Source: Phytoseiulus persimilis (lineage: Eukaryota; Arthropoda; Arachnida; Mesostigmata; Phytoseiidae). From it: a stretch of 64,000 bases of DNA. The position numbers and the translations under genes were made by a program. The stretch spans positions 8,246,001 to 8,310,000 of the forward strand of contig CM075102.1 of NCBI GenBank assembly GCA_037576195.1, given 5' to 3'. Under the pieces are notes generated by a model. That model did no database searches and was not told the DNA's origin. It saw nothing but the letters and a program-made list of their open reading frames with translations. Below are positions 28,501-41,700 of the stretch, piece by piece (the stretch's first letter is position 1; each line of letters opens with the position of its first letter).

Positions 28501-30753
28501 CAATGTCGTTGACGACGGCATCGCTTTCCCACCTGTGAACTCCCACCTGATGAACGAGACGCTGTTTATGCGTGTCTGCCAGATTTCCCGTTCGGATTTT
28601 TCCAACGATTTTGCACAAATATTCCGATGAGCGCGCAAGAGAACAGCGAGCTCACATGTTTGCACGGCGCTCCTTTCCCGCCAATCTTAGAACAATGCTC
28701 TTTTCCGATTGCATGACAATTTGTGAGCGACGGGCAATCGCAATCAACGGAACTTCCAAGCTCGTTGGAGAGATCTCCCCGCGAGGTTCCCGCACCTAGA
28801 ACGAGACCTTCCGGAAACACCTGTTTAGAGTTCGAGAGCATCAATCTCTCAAAGTTTCCATACCGTTTCACGCGTTGCATCCTCGTTCGACATGGCGAAT
28901 GGCTCTTTATCGAGATTATGAACGGGCTTGAGCGAATTCCTGAGCGATTTCAGCGGAGTGGATTGATGCGGATGCGCTCCCGGTCTCGTATGGACCGCAT
29001 TTGACTCGCAGTCGACCGTTACCCACAAGTTCCATCGCAGAGTTCTATTCAGGAACATGCCCCGCGCTCTGGAAAGAAAGAAAGAAAGAGAAACGGCGGT
29101 GCTCATATGCGCCATGTAGAGAGATTTTTTATGTATGTTACATTCGTTGAGAATAAAGTAAACAACTGCCTGCGGCTCGGGAGTTGACGCAAGATCCCGA
29201 CGTCGACGGCACAGCTGTTATTTCTCCTCAATGCGGTGAGTCCGACACCTGTGCGGCGTTTCGCGCCGTATGCGAAATAATATCTGTAGTTCTCCATTTT
29301 CGCTGGCGTGGCGAAAAGCAGGACATGATAAACGTTAGATTTCAGCGTACCTCGGGCTCGTTCGAATCGAAATGTGTGCCATGAAGTTCAGTTTTTATGG
29401 AATTTTCATAAGGCCGTGGCACTGATTTTCGATGCGACCGGCGAAACGTGCAACGAACAGGGACGGTCTTGTGCCGTTGGCTTCTAGTACTTCCCGTCAA
29501 AACCTCGTCGCGCACCAACAGATTTTGGGAGTGACTCTCTGTGCACGCATAGAGCACGAAGCAAAATACTCTACCTTTCCACCTGAATTCGATGGCTTCA
29601 TACCGTCGAAATTCAATCCAATCTTTTCCATGAAATCGCTGGTTGGGATCTGGAGAGGTATCGTGAACGACGTTTAACGACTGTGAATGTCGCACCGATC
29701 TCAGAGAACTTCGCAGTGCCGAGTCGGGTGTAAATAATCATTGCATAACGTTTGCACGGCCTCCGATCGTTTCTCTCCAGAAACCCAGCTCAGGTATCGA
29801 TCGCGGTGACGTTCCGGCGACGAACGAATCACGATGAATCCTTCACGACCCCATGCCTAGATCAACCTGTGGATGGAATTTGCTGCGGGACATATCTCCG
29901 ATCGCGAGTCGCCGAGTCGAAATCAGCGAGCACCGCATCTGATGTCCAAGATGCGAAGTCAGCAGCGCAGCCTCGAGAAAGGGGCAGCGATGACTCGCCC
30001 TGTTTCCCAAGGTTTCCATCCGCACCATGGTATTCGGTCTTCGCCAGTCCGTAACTCCGAGATGAATTCCCATTCCTGATATCCTGCTCCAAGTGCCAAT
30101 CCAGTCTCACTGTCAGCGTTATCAAGTGTTGCTCCGGGCTCGTGGTCAGGACGAGTACCGTCAGCTGCGAGCTCGAACCCCCGGACCGACCCAGGGGGCT
30201 ACGACTTCCCCCTCTGAGTCGAGAAATGTCTTCCGTATGATTTGTCCGATCTCTGCTGGGGACTGGGACGGGCGAGCTCAAATGAGATCTTATGGTTGGG
30301 AACTTTTCTGCTCGAGCAGGAGCTTTCCCCAAATGGCGAGTTTTCCGGAGACCAGTTCGGGCATCGTCTTGCGAACTCGTGTATGAAGATTTCCAGTGTG
30401 ACGGGAAGTCATGAGCAAACTCAGAAGCGCGTGGTTTCTTCATCGATATTCAATCGTTCGGAATGATTGTTCCCCATCCCACACCTGCTCCTGTTTTTTG
30501 AATGTTCCTGTGAGCACTTTCAATTGCGGAGAAAGGACACAAATGGACACAAACAAGTCGACTCGATACTGAAGTCAGCTCCGTTTGCCGGAAGAGGTGT
30601 GTACAGGCCGTCTGCTTAAGGTCACTTGTCCGAACCTGTAACGAGTTGCTCAAGAGGTCGATAACCCAACGGAATCCACGTGGAGCTCAAAAATTTCGCG
30701 AGCAGTGAGAGCTTCAAGGAGCCCGACAGTTAGCGTCTGATGTGGGTGAAGGA

Positions 30754-30780
30754 GGGGGGGGGGGGGGGGGGGGGAGGGGG
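30754..30780. repeat. G homopolymer (21 G, A, 5 G)
   Basis: Uninterrupted run of 21 G (30,754-30,774) then A and five more G. It could fold as a G-quadruplex and is prone to length errors. Confidence 0.95.
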
Positions 30781-31621
30781 TCGATCCGGATCTGCCTCCC
30801 ACAATATCGCTCTGCTCACGCTGTGGCTCGATGGGTGCTCTGACTTCCGGACGTGAGGTTCCTGTCCGACTTCGCCCCTCACGTGATGAGTTCCTCGAGA
30901 CGTTGCTGTCCCCGTCAGAGCAAATAGCACAGCTCATCGATCAACTCAGCCACAGGAAAATATCCCGTGAGGAAGTGTTGCCCGGACTCCTCTCACGATG
31001 CTTATTCTCCTGATCCGACCACAGATATCAGCGATTGATTCCAAGCTCGACGAATGCGAGAGGGGAGGGGGGAACTTGTGGAGCTCTCTTGCGTCTCGAG
31101 CAACTTATGATATTGAAGGCTACCGTGGGACGGATTCCTCATGATTCTTCGCAGAGACGTTTGTTATTTCCACTGCGTAGTCCCGCAGCGACGCAAGCTC
31201 AGCGAGACCTCACTGAGATTCACTCGGAGGGTAGTACTGCATGCGAAACACGGAAAGATCCGAGAATAAGCGTTCGAGGAAGTAAGCGGGACTTTCCGAT
31301 CCCCTCGCTCTCCTTCTTTACGGCGCCCCCCGTCCTCCGGCAGTTTCCAAGATCGGTGCTTCCGTTTTTGGGAGCACAAATCTCGATTCTCTTCTCTCTT
31401 TCCTCGACATCCGTCCGAATGATTCAGGAGTGCTCGGTTTTTGCAGAGCGCGCGTTCAAAAACAAACTGCATCTTTTCAGAGGTGTGGTGGGGTCACCGC
31501 CAGAGCTGCTTTTCCCATGTTGCAGTCTTTTCCAGTTTTTCGTCGCTTTTCCGTCAGCTGAACTTTCTCCCCTCCTCAGTTTGATGGTTCTTCTTCCTTT
31601 GCCGCCGCTACTATTGCTGGA

Positions 31622-31646
31622 TGTGTGTGTGTGTGTGTGTGTGTGC
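31622..31646. repeat. (TG)12 microsatellite
   Basis: Perfect TG repeat within a pyrimidine-rich non-coding stretch. Confidence 0.95.
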
Positions 31647-31782
31647 AGCACAAGAGAGACCAGCTCCAAGTTCCCACTCGGTCCCCGTCCTTTGGCACCC
31701 CTGCCGTCTTTCCCTGCTCCGGTCCCTGGCTCCCTCTAGCCAGTCAGCCTCTGTGTTCTCGGCCGGCGGCTGACTGGATGGC

Positions 31783-31798
31783 AGGCAGGCAGGCAGGC
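31783..31798. repeat. (GGCA)4 tetranucleotide repeat
   Basis: Four GGCA units in the pyrimidine-rich stretch at 31.0-32.2 kb. Confidence 0.85.
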
Positions 31799-34429
31799 TC
31801 CCCGCTCGTGAACTCATCGCACTCTGCTCCTCTGCCAATCCCCCCTGTTAGCCCTCGGTTTTCCCCAGCCCTCGTCTGTCTGTCTCCCCGTGCTCCTTTC
31901 CAGCGAGTCCCCATCTCGTCCCGTTCGGATCCCTTCAGTCCCCGCACCCGACCGGCGTGGCTACGAGGCAGCCAAACAGCCATCCCAGCTCCGCTCTTCT
32001 TGGGGTCCTTCGGCAAAGGAACCCAGGGTGGGTTGCGAACCGAGGGGAGAGCAGTCTGTGGAGGGAAGGAGGGCAGCCGAGCACTGGGCTCCCTCGCTGA
32101 CTAGGGAGACTATTCTCAAGGGGTGAATGGGGGATGGACGGGATACGATGGGGGATGGAGAACGACGAAGGGTGGGGGGCAGAGAAGGAGGCACCCGACA
32201 GGGCCAACACCGGACCGAGACCCTATTTCGACTACCCCTACACTTGTCCCCTACGTCGACGGTGGTAAATATAGCGACTGAAGCCAACACCAGCTAGAAA
32301 CGAGAGTCTCCTCATTTGTTTCACTTTCTGACCCGTTCCCCAGCCACTGTTTCTTTCCCGTTCTCAGTTCATTCCTCGACCCCTGATTTGCCCGCCACTG
32401 GAATCGCTCGCACCTCTCAAATCCTCGTAACATGGAGAAAATCTTCGCCTCGAGAAAAGAGCTATCGGGATTCCAAGGAAATCCGATTCGTGCACTCCGA
32501 ACTTGACGATTCTGGTCGGAACAAACGTAGGCTCCTAATACAAATAAGTCCCAAAATATGATGACCAGTTTCAGGGGTTGTCAAAGGAGGCCACCTACGA
32601 TTCCTGCATGCAACTTGGGGGCCATCTTTGCGGAACGAGGTTTTCGCCTGAGCGAGAGCGAATCCACAACAGCCTCGGCGGAGCTGAGCGTCGATGTGGA
32701 AGGAGACGCGATGATCATATCATATTTTATTGTATTTATTTAATCTTTCAAGTGGCGGAGCACGTTCTGGCATCCGCCGAAAATCACCAAAGTCGATCGA
32801 GGTCAGCAGGTAGAGTGTGTCGATGGCTCTCCTATGATTAGTCTTCGGTCTTCGATTTGCCTTGTAGCCAATGTGGAATTTCGCAAGGGGGGGGAAAGCG
32901 TCGAATGTTGCGGGTGGATATTGAGAGATAAAAGGGTAGCATCTTGAGGAATCGAGTTAACGAATAAACATTCAAGAAGTTGATTGATCTTTTATGATCG
33001 GAAGTTCGAAGATCGAGCTGAGGTGTGGGATCAATCGGCATGGTCTGTCGGATGGTATGTTAGGCTAAACTCCGAGATTACGTTAAGTTTGACAGCCGAG
33101 GCGGCCGCAAAGTGTCTAAAAAGATCGCCAGAGCTAAGGGTTGAACTTTGTCAAAGCCGCATCCCATACTCACACACACAGGCGGCTCGCTAAATTCGTC
33201 GTGAGGATTGGAAAACACGTGAATCTCTTCTTATTATTGTTGATGTCGTAGTTTGTCTGTTGTAAAGATGTACCTAGCGACCTCTTCAAGATCTACCTAG
33301 GCCTTTGTATTGAGTACTGAGTATATTATTGTTGTTGTTGTCGGTTGGTTGTTTTGTTAATTCAACCTTGATTTTACCTAGCCAGGAAACCGCCACATTC
33401 CCAGCTCAGTATTACGTTCACTGAGTTCTTCCTCTTACTCCTATTCTTCATCCGAAGATTTGTTTTGTTTGTTGTTTTGGTTTACCTAAAACGACGCTCA
33501 GGTCGGCTACCTATTTTGATGGTTTGGTTTCGAAAGTAGAACGGGCGTCTTCCAGCGCCGTCCCCTTATCATGTTTGATTTTCATTTCTGATTAGTGACT
33601 GCTGTCGCTCTGTAGAAACTCTCTTTCACACACATTGCACGCGGCCTTAGCTTAGGCTCGCAATCTTAGTCGTCTTCATTCATCATTCCATTTGGTACAA
33701 AAGCTTACATTTTTATACAGGACTCCACCGCAGTCCGACCCGGACTCATGACTCTGACGACCTGGAACGGCCTCTGAGCAAGCGTGCTGGTCAGCAGGTT
33801 CCGCCGCGTGCACGTGAGCTCCGAGGCCTTCAGGTCGACCAATGTTTCGAGGTACGAGGCTCAAAGGAGAAAACCCTTCTGGAACTCGTGTACGCTTTAC
33901 CTCTGATCATCGTTCGACTCTCTGTCTCCAACGATGGCTTCTCTGCACCCACAGAACATACAGGCCAACCGACGTAATAAGTGTTTCATGACGGCGTCGT
34001 TAGTTTTCGACGGGGAAACCGTGTCTCGACATTCAGCTAGTTGGATAGTTTGATGGATAGATGGATCAACCGATTGATGGATCGATCGTCATCATGGTAT
34101 GCTCTTGTACTGCCTCACTCATAATCTAAACACCGGCCACGCAATCCTCCTGCCGAATCAAGATGAAACGGGATCGAGTTCCAACATTTGGTAACGAGAG
34201 TGAATTCCATTTTTGAGAACACGCGAGAGAGGGACGAGGTTGCAGATCGTCGGTGTGAGATCTAGTAGAAAAACCCGTCCAACTGAGTATATTGCTTGAG
34301 CAAATCGTAAACACAAGCTGACAAGACGACGTTCGAAAACCGGAATGAGATTGCCGACGCGACGAGAGCCGCAACGGTCGACAAATTTTTAACTCAAAAT
34401 CAGAGTAACACAACAGAAACGGTCTGATT

Positions 34430-35594
34430 GGGAAAAACATAAAGAAGGGCTTTATTGGGGGACGACAGGATCAGAGGCAAAAATGAAAACTTACAAAAAT
34501 AGAAAAATAAGTCATGCTCTGTTACTGAAATTATGGTATGCGCAAACATTGTAATCGCACGCATGCTTTCTCGCGGTCGCATGAGCGACATTTATGTACA
34601 AGGCCTGGTATTCGGTTCGGTCATCGACGTTCGTTTGTGTGACGACGGTTTCTTTCGGATTCAGTTCTCCAATATCTCGGACAATAGAGTATTTGGAGGT
34701 TCCTCGAGTGAAAGGAAGACCACGGGCGGATTTTCTCATGTGCCGTGATCTTTGGAGACCCGCAGCGGCGAATAGTTCGAGTGAGCTCTTGACACGAACC
34801 GAACTCCAGCGTAGCAGCTCGCGCTGTTTGACACGGACATCGGGTTAGGATTGATTTGAACATAGGATGACACAAGAGGAGAAATATAGCTGGCACAAAA
34901 AGGAGGGCACGATCGACGAAAAATAAATAGATGATTCCTACTTACAGAAGAAAATGGCAGTCTACCATCAGCCTCCTTGAGAGGGATGTGAAGAAATTTA
35001 CAAGACGAACCTCCACCGGAAGATTCGCCAAATGTACACTGCATTCTGTGATCTTCATTTGTGTTCGATCTAACGCTCAACTTTGCCCTCGTCCCCTCAT
35101 TATTAAAGTCTCTCCACTTCGTTCCACAAACCCAGCTGGGAGTTTCGAAGGTCCCGACTTTCAACAGCTAGCTAGGTCGAAGCTGACGATAAGTTTCTCG
35201 CCGCTCAGAGCCTCACGGAAACTATTTTCGAGCACGGGTTGCTGTTGCAGTCGTCTGTGTAATTGAATGTCTACAGTTCCACCCTCTATACAGTTAATGA
35301 TACAATTGGTTTGTTCAGGCTACCGCCAAGCGCCGTGAACCAACGGCAATGCGATGAGCGTTTCCGTATTTTGTTCCTTTCGATTCGATACCTGATCGAA
35401 ATCCGACATATTCCTGGTTACTTGTTTCTTCTCTCGTTCGCTAATTGAGGAACCGAATTCCGACTGAGGATCCAGTTCGCGCACGCTGAAGGCTGATCGT
35501 CATTCTTTGAGAATTTCGTTGCGTCTTCAAGACGGTCATCGGTTCCTGTTGTTCTTTAGTGATGGTCTCATTCCTTCCTTCTTTGCCGTTGCAA
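34430..35594 (-). other. CadN: Probable CadN 3' UTR
   Basis: About 1.16 kb from the CadN stop to the first well-formed poly(A) site on the minus strand. No competing gene model fits it. The end is inferred from the signal at 34,451-34,456. A longer form is possible: paired AATAAA signals occur at 32,735-32,740 and 32,726-32,731 on the same strand. Confidence 0.5.
34451..34456 (-). terminator. Poly(A) signal AATAAA, likely CadN
   Basis: Minus-strand AATAAA about 1.14 kb after the CadN stop. Some 35-60 nt downstream is a T/GT-rich stretch (TTTCTGTTGTGTTACTC) of the kind that binds the cleavage-stimulation factor. Confidence 0.55.
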
Positions 35595-35713
35595 CTACTG
35601 CTGATCTTTTCCGTCGGGTGCCCCATTCTGTTGGGCGTAGATATCAGCCAGCTTCTGGAACCTCGGACCCCAACCATTCAAGAAATCGAAGTCCTGTTCC
35701 TGGTCATCGGTTC
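35595..35713 (-). CDS. CadN: CadN exon 15: C-terminal catenin-binding segment
   Basis: Encodes residues 3160-3198 and the TAG stop. [20 protein letters not shown] with LADIY matches the C-terminal end of the catenin-binding region of classical cadherins. A further 13 residues ([13 protein letters not shown]) follow the point where many classical cadherins end. The acceptor is TTTGTAG|GA, in phase with exon 14. Confidence 0.94.
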
Positions 35714-38700
35714 CTACAAACAAGAAAAAGAGTCAGGAGTGGCACGCCAGAATACAGGGACAAAGGGAACAATAGCTCAACGCGCAGAGGAGCCACGATA
35801 GTTACGAATTCGTGGGTCTTGCGCGGCTGTAGAAGTCGAAATGAGGTAGAATAGTCTCGACGCTTGGATAACTTCTCGAGATGCACAGAATGGTTCGTAT
35901 ATCAAGTCATGAAAAACTCATCCGGAATCGTAGAACTCGGAAGATCCCTCACCAGTGGAGTTCAGAGAGCTGAGAGAGCCAGCGGTGGATCCGCTTCCTT
36001 CGTAAGCATAGGTGCGCACGTCGTCGAACGGCGGCGCGTTAGGGTCATTATCAACCTTGTCGAGGTGCTCCGTGATGAAATCGCATACATCAGAAAGCGG
36101 GCCTTCCTTGAGCGTAGGCAGCAAACCCGGCTTGGCGCCTAACTTCTTCAAGGTGCCGTTGTGCATGAGGCCAGGCTGCATGAGGATGTTGCCGTTGAGC
36201 CCGTTCATGCCATTCGGTTCGATGGGAATCCGGAGTGGCGTGATGTCGTAGGCATTCATGTCGTCTTCGCCTCCGCCTTCATCATCGTACGAGATGATAT
36301 TCTCTCGAATGTCATCTTCGCACGGACCGCCGCCGAACTTCTGGTCTGGTCGGCGGGATCGCGTATACGCCACGATCACCAACACTAGGACTGCATCGAA
36401 AAAAAACCCGGTTAGTTTGGCTGTGTCACATGGGGCGGCCGGAGGGGGTGAAACCGTGTGCTGATAACGAATGTCGCCGTGTGATGAAGAAATATACCAT
36501 GAAGGAAAAAAGAAATTCCAGGCCCTGAATACTCACTGAGAATGTTCAGAAGACAAACCAAGATAGCTGCAAGTGCAGCCATGCTAAGCCTCATGATTTT
36601 CTCCTGGTGAAGTGCGCCGCAAAGCTCTTGGCCGAAACCTTCGGGGCAGATGCAGAAGAATCCTTCTCCATTCCTTCGATTCATGCACGTTCCCCCATTG
36701 AGGCACGGCTCTGCGAGGCATTCGTCCAGGTCTGTGCAATTCTTTCCGTCTTCGGTTATGGTAAAACCAGGTGAGCATCGACATTCGTGGAGCATCCACA
36801 AGTCTACGCAGACGAAGGGCCTTGGACAAGATATGCCGTGGCATGGGTTGTTCGAGGGGCAGCCGTCGATGAGGTTGCGGAATTCCAGTACAGCAGCGCT
36901 CTCCGACCCACTTTCCATGGGCAGGGTGCGGCCGTCGATTCTGATGTCGTTCATGCAACCTTCCTGGAAGTCGTTGTCGACGACGGTAACCCCCGGCCCG
37001 ACGTACTGGACGTCACCTCCTGCAAGCACTTGTTGCTTCTCAACAGCTAGCAACTGGTGAGGCGAAGTGAAATCGAGTAGCTCATTGAACCGCTTGCCCC
37101 AACCGCCATCGAGGGCGATTGTAGCAATGGCACCGAAACGCATGACTTTAACCGTATGCCATTGCCCGTCGTTGACAGATACGTAAGGTAGCCACAGTTC
37201 CTTCTCTTCAGATGCTCGATGCCTATCTAGGTTGAAGCGGAACCTCAGTTTCTTGTCACGGATTTCAAGAATGGCGTACTCTCTGCCGTGTTTGCTACTA
37301 AGCCGCAGTAGTTCTCCGTTCTTCTGGCGAGTCCTGAACTGGAGTTGCAGGTCCGTACGGAACGGGTGGGGATCGAACGACAGCGCGTATTTGATGTAGG
37401 AAGATTGCTGGAACATTTTCGAGCTCGTTTCCCGATCGCAGTTGGGCCCAGAGTATCCTGGATCGCAGACGCAGTCCGCGTTGCGATACGAGCCTTCGCA
37501 GTGCCTGTGGGAGAAAAAAAGAAACGTTAATCAAGGACTGCGTCGGGCCGCTTTCTATGAGGCCTCCGATGAGCACGAGGAAACAGCACGAGCTGCTCCA
37601 AATGTTCGGAGGACCTCTGTAACTGCAGTCAGAATGATGGAGTCAGTCCCATCCCAGGTTGGAAGGACGAAGGTAGAAAAGGACTCACCCGTGACCACAG
37701 CTGTGGGCGTGCCCGGATTCAGCGCAGGATGTTTCCGCAGGTGGACATCCGGGGACCGAGTTGAAACTACTGCCGGGACTGGCGAGGTCGTACATTTCAC
37801 TGTTATGGATAACGTTCTTGATGCAGCCGTTGAAGCCATCCACCATGTTCGGTCTATATGCCCAATCGTAGGCTTGTGTGAGTTCTTTCGTTACATGCAC
37901 GCCGCCCAGTTGAAGTGGACTGTTCACATTCAAGAACTCGTTGAACGGGGGAATGGGGTTTTCGAGTGTGGTGACATTTTCGCAGCGGCTACGGTCTCCT
38001 CCGTTAGCGTCGAGGTATCTGCTCTGCATACAGTGATTGAGGGTGATTCTCGCCGTTTGTCTATCCCAATACAGATCGATCCGTTGCCAAGAGCCATCGT
38101 GGACCGGGTCTTCCGGCGTGACGGTGAGTTCCACGGTCCCGGATCCGAAGTCCAGGAGCAGACGGGGTTTACCGTCGACGAGCTCGAGGCTCACGAAGTC
38201 CTGCACGACGAGTTCCTCGGCGTCGGGCATGGCGATGGGTCCGTTGTAGAGTAGCAGGCCATGCGGCGAAGTTGTCATGAACTCCAGTGACAGGTGGCTG
38301 CTCTCGCACTGCTGCAGCGGAGGGAACCACGCGAAGCCTTTGCCGTTGAAGAAGCGAGTCGTCTGCTGGCACTGAGGCCCGTAGAATCCTGGAGTGCACT
38401 TGCATTGAATGCCGGTGTGCGTGTCGAAGCACCGGCCCCCGTTGAAGCAGGGGTAGGGTTTGCTGCGACAGGTTCGTTCGCGCTGACTCTCGGGAGAATA
38501 GTCCCGGGCGAGGCATTCGCACACAGAGCGCACGAAAGCGTTCACTCCCACGAACGATGTCCTGTTCGCGTTCACCATCACCGGGTTCTTCTCCACGACG
38601 AGCTCGTTGCTGCAGCTGCCCTCGCAGTTTACGTTCTCGTACATGCACTCGTCGATACCGACTTGCGTGATGTTGATGCCGACCTTGCGTTCAATGAGCT

Positions 38701-41700
38701 GGCGGTTGAGAGCCACCAGCCCGTTCAGCATTGACGCCTTGTAGTACGGCGAGCCGTGAGCGGCGAACCGCACGTCCGTGATGGGCGGCCGCTCTTGCTT
38801 CAGAATCACGGAGAATATGTCGACGTTTTCGGGCTTTGTCTTGACAAGTTCCGCTATTATGTCGCGGAAGTCCTCCATTTTAGACTTGACCTGCTTCTTG
38901 TTCTGCCAGTCCCAGACTCGGATGAAGTCTTCGTCGCTCAGCCCCGCGATCCGGATCGATCCCGAGTTGTGGATCGCCTCTTCGGGGATCTCTTTCACGG
39001 TGACCGTTACGTTGGCCGTCGCTTCCTGGGTGTGCATTCGGTCGTAGACGAGGAATCGCAGCTCGTAGAGACCGCTGCCGGTGACGTTCTTCATGGTGAT
39101 CATGCCCGTGTCCGTATCCAGTTCGAAGTTCTCGTGTTCTTTGTTGTTTTCCCAGAAAAACGTCTTGTCGGGAAGATCCCAGTCGTCGAAATCCTCGACG
39201 TGGACGCGACCGATTTTCGTCGGTGGGTTTTCGCCCTTGAAGTTATATACAAAGATATTTTTCGCACCGGGATGCATACGATTATCGTTGGTGTCGCCGA
39301 TGATTACGGTGAGGGTGGATGTCCCCGTCAGGCTGGGACTGCCAGAGTCCTTTATCAAGATGGGGACAAGGAATTCTTTGCGGACTTCTCGGTCGAACTG
39401 CTCCTTCGAATGTACCACTGCCATTCCGTCGCCGTTGGCGCCGGTTGGATCGTGCTCGACTCGGAACAAGTCCTTGATGTCTTCGGGTGCATTTGGATCC
39501 ATACGGAATGTGAAGGGCGGCCCGTTATTTTTGGATCTGTCGTCATCGTCAGTCGCTAGGATCTCCTGAACTTTCATAGGCGGTGCTCGTTCGGGTATGA
39601 CGGGTCTGTAGTCGTATTGGAACCTCGGCGGATTGTCGTTGATGTCGGAGACGACCACGGTCAGGGTCGCCGTGGCTGTCCGGGCCGGGGTTCCGTCGTC
39701 GATTGCCAGAATCTTCACTTGGTGTCGAGGGGTTTCTTCTCGATCCAGAGGCCGTTGGATCTTGACGACACCGTTGTTGCTGATGGTGAACTGGCGTCGT
39801 TTGTCCGAGCTCCGGTCGATCTGGTAGCTGACTTTCGACTTGCCTCCTTCGTCAGCGTCGGTCGCTCGGAACGTCGCGAGGCTGGATCCAATCGTGGAGT
39901 TCTCCGGCACCGAAACCTCGATGTTGGGCTTCTCGAACTCCGGTCGGTTGTCGTTTATGTCTCGGAGCCTTACGCGGACTTTGGCGTAGTCCAAATGATA
40001 AGGGTCAGCACTTTCACCACCGTTGTCGCTGACTTGGATGGTCACGTTGAAACCGTACCTCTGCTGCAGGTCTTCGTAGTCCAGAGGCTGCAAACGTCAA
40101 CAGTCCCAAGGTTAGATGTTGAAGCCGGCTGGAACACAAACACATGATCCGCCGCAGCTAGCGCGGGAACAGCATGAAACGCATGTGAGTCAAAGTTTCG
40201 AACGAGTGAGAGAGCTTCGAATCACTTGCTCACCTTGGCAATCTTTAGCGATCCTGTCCCGTCTGAATTGGTGACCATTGTAAAACGGTCCGCCCCAAAC
40301 GAGTTATTCATGACTTTGTAAGAGAATCTGTTGGTCTCCAGCAGATCACCGTCGTTGACTGAAACCACCAAGATGGGCGCTTCTGGGATGTTATCGGCCT
40401 CCGTCTCATCCACCTCGACATACCATTCCTTCTTGGTGAATTCTGGGGGCATATCGTTTATGTCCTTGATCTTGATGGTGGCGGTGCCTGTTCCTTTCAG
40501 ACCGCCACCGTCAACCGCCACTACCTGTGAATTCGCAGAGAGAGACAACAAAACCACCGTTAGAGAAACGAATGATGTGCTGCCTAGCACCGCGCGCAGC
40601 AGACGCCGGCGATCCATGGTCTGCGTGGACGACCCATATTAACTTCCTTCCTTCCGTAACGTAACAGCCTCCTCGCCGAAAATCGTGCTCGGGCATACTG
40701 TGTCAACATTAACCGTTCAAACATTGAGCGAGCGAGGCGGAAAGAGCTCAAAACTTGAGCGATGACGCTCTTTGGGAACCTCCCCGATAGCGATGGAAGC
40801 AACTTCTCTTTCTCTGGAAGCCCCACTCGAGGGCAGAATCATGAAGCAATCGCGGCACGCACCTTGATGGTATACTCGGGATTCGTCTCCCGGTCCAGAC
40901 AGCAAACCGCTGTTGAGATCACGCCGGTCTCCTCGTCGATGGCAAATATGAGTTCGCCGTTCTCGTTCACTTGGTTTTGCTCGATTGAATACGTGAGCTT
41001 CGCGTTTGTCCCCTCCATTGGATCGTCGTAATCCGTAGCCGTCATTGTCATAACGGTCATTCCAGCTGTTCCGTTCTCTGTAACATTGCCCGTGTAGACC
41101 GCTCCCGCGAAGAACGGGGGGTTGTCATTGATGTCTGCGGGAAGAAAAAAGAAAGAACGGTCAGTGCCCTGGAGTTTCGTGGGGCAGGGGTGGCAAGTCG
41201 CGAGACTTTGTAGAGCAGCAATGAACTCTCTTGAACATTCAAGAGCGCGATTTTCTCTCAATCGAAAGCGCTCCCGAATCACTACCAAAATCTCGTCAAC
41301 TTTTGGAGGAGGATTCGACGTGAGGCGAAAAAACTAACTGGATGGGTGTGACCCATTATCGCACAGTAACGAACCGGAATAAGGATCATAAATTATGCAT
41401 ACCCTTCAGATTGACAAGCACGTCAGCGAATCCTACTAAACCATTGCCGCCTTCGTCTTCCGCAAACACTGTGAAACGCCACTGAGATCGGCCATGCGGT
41501 AAATCTCTATCCAGAGGCTTGAGCACATATATTTCCCCGGTTGTTTGATTGATGGCGAACTTGTTATTTTCGGAGTCGGTGTTGTCCACTCCTTGACCGG
41601 TCAAGAAATAGACGATGTCGGACTCGCGATCCCGATCTCCGTCCGTGGCAGTCACCTGATTCGCAATACACGAAATTAGTCATGTCAGTTGAGCGTGGTC

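Larger units (their letters stand above)
15734..34429. other. Non-coding region, no gene supported
   Basis: No frame here shows a domain I recognise. The least random-looking frames are at 16,916-17,305 and 28,157-28,630 (plus). 31.0-32.2 kb is pyrimidine-rich. 33.2-33.7 kb is T/G-rich on the plus strand with GTT repeats and several ACCTA words, and could belong to a long CadN 3' UTR if the distal poly(A) signals at 32.73 kb are used. Confidence 0.5.

Noticed and set aside
31035-31739. 234-codon plus-strand open frame
   Set aside because: Runs through pyrimidine-rich sequence and the TG microsatellite (a VCVCVC stretch); no domain.
37442-38254. 270-codon plus-strand open frame
   Set aside because: Antisense to CadN exons 12-13 (LamG and EGF) and crosses a real intron.
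38756-39559. 267-codon plus-strand open frame
   Set aside because: Antisense shadow of the CadN exon 12 cadherin repeats.
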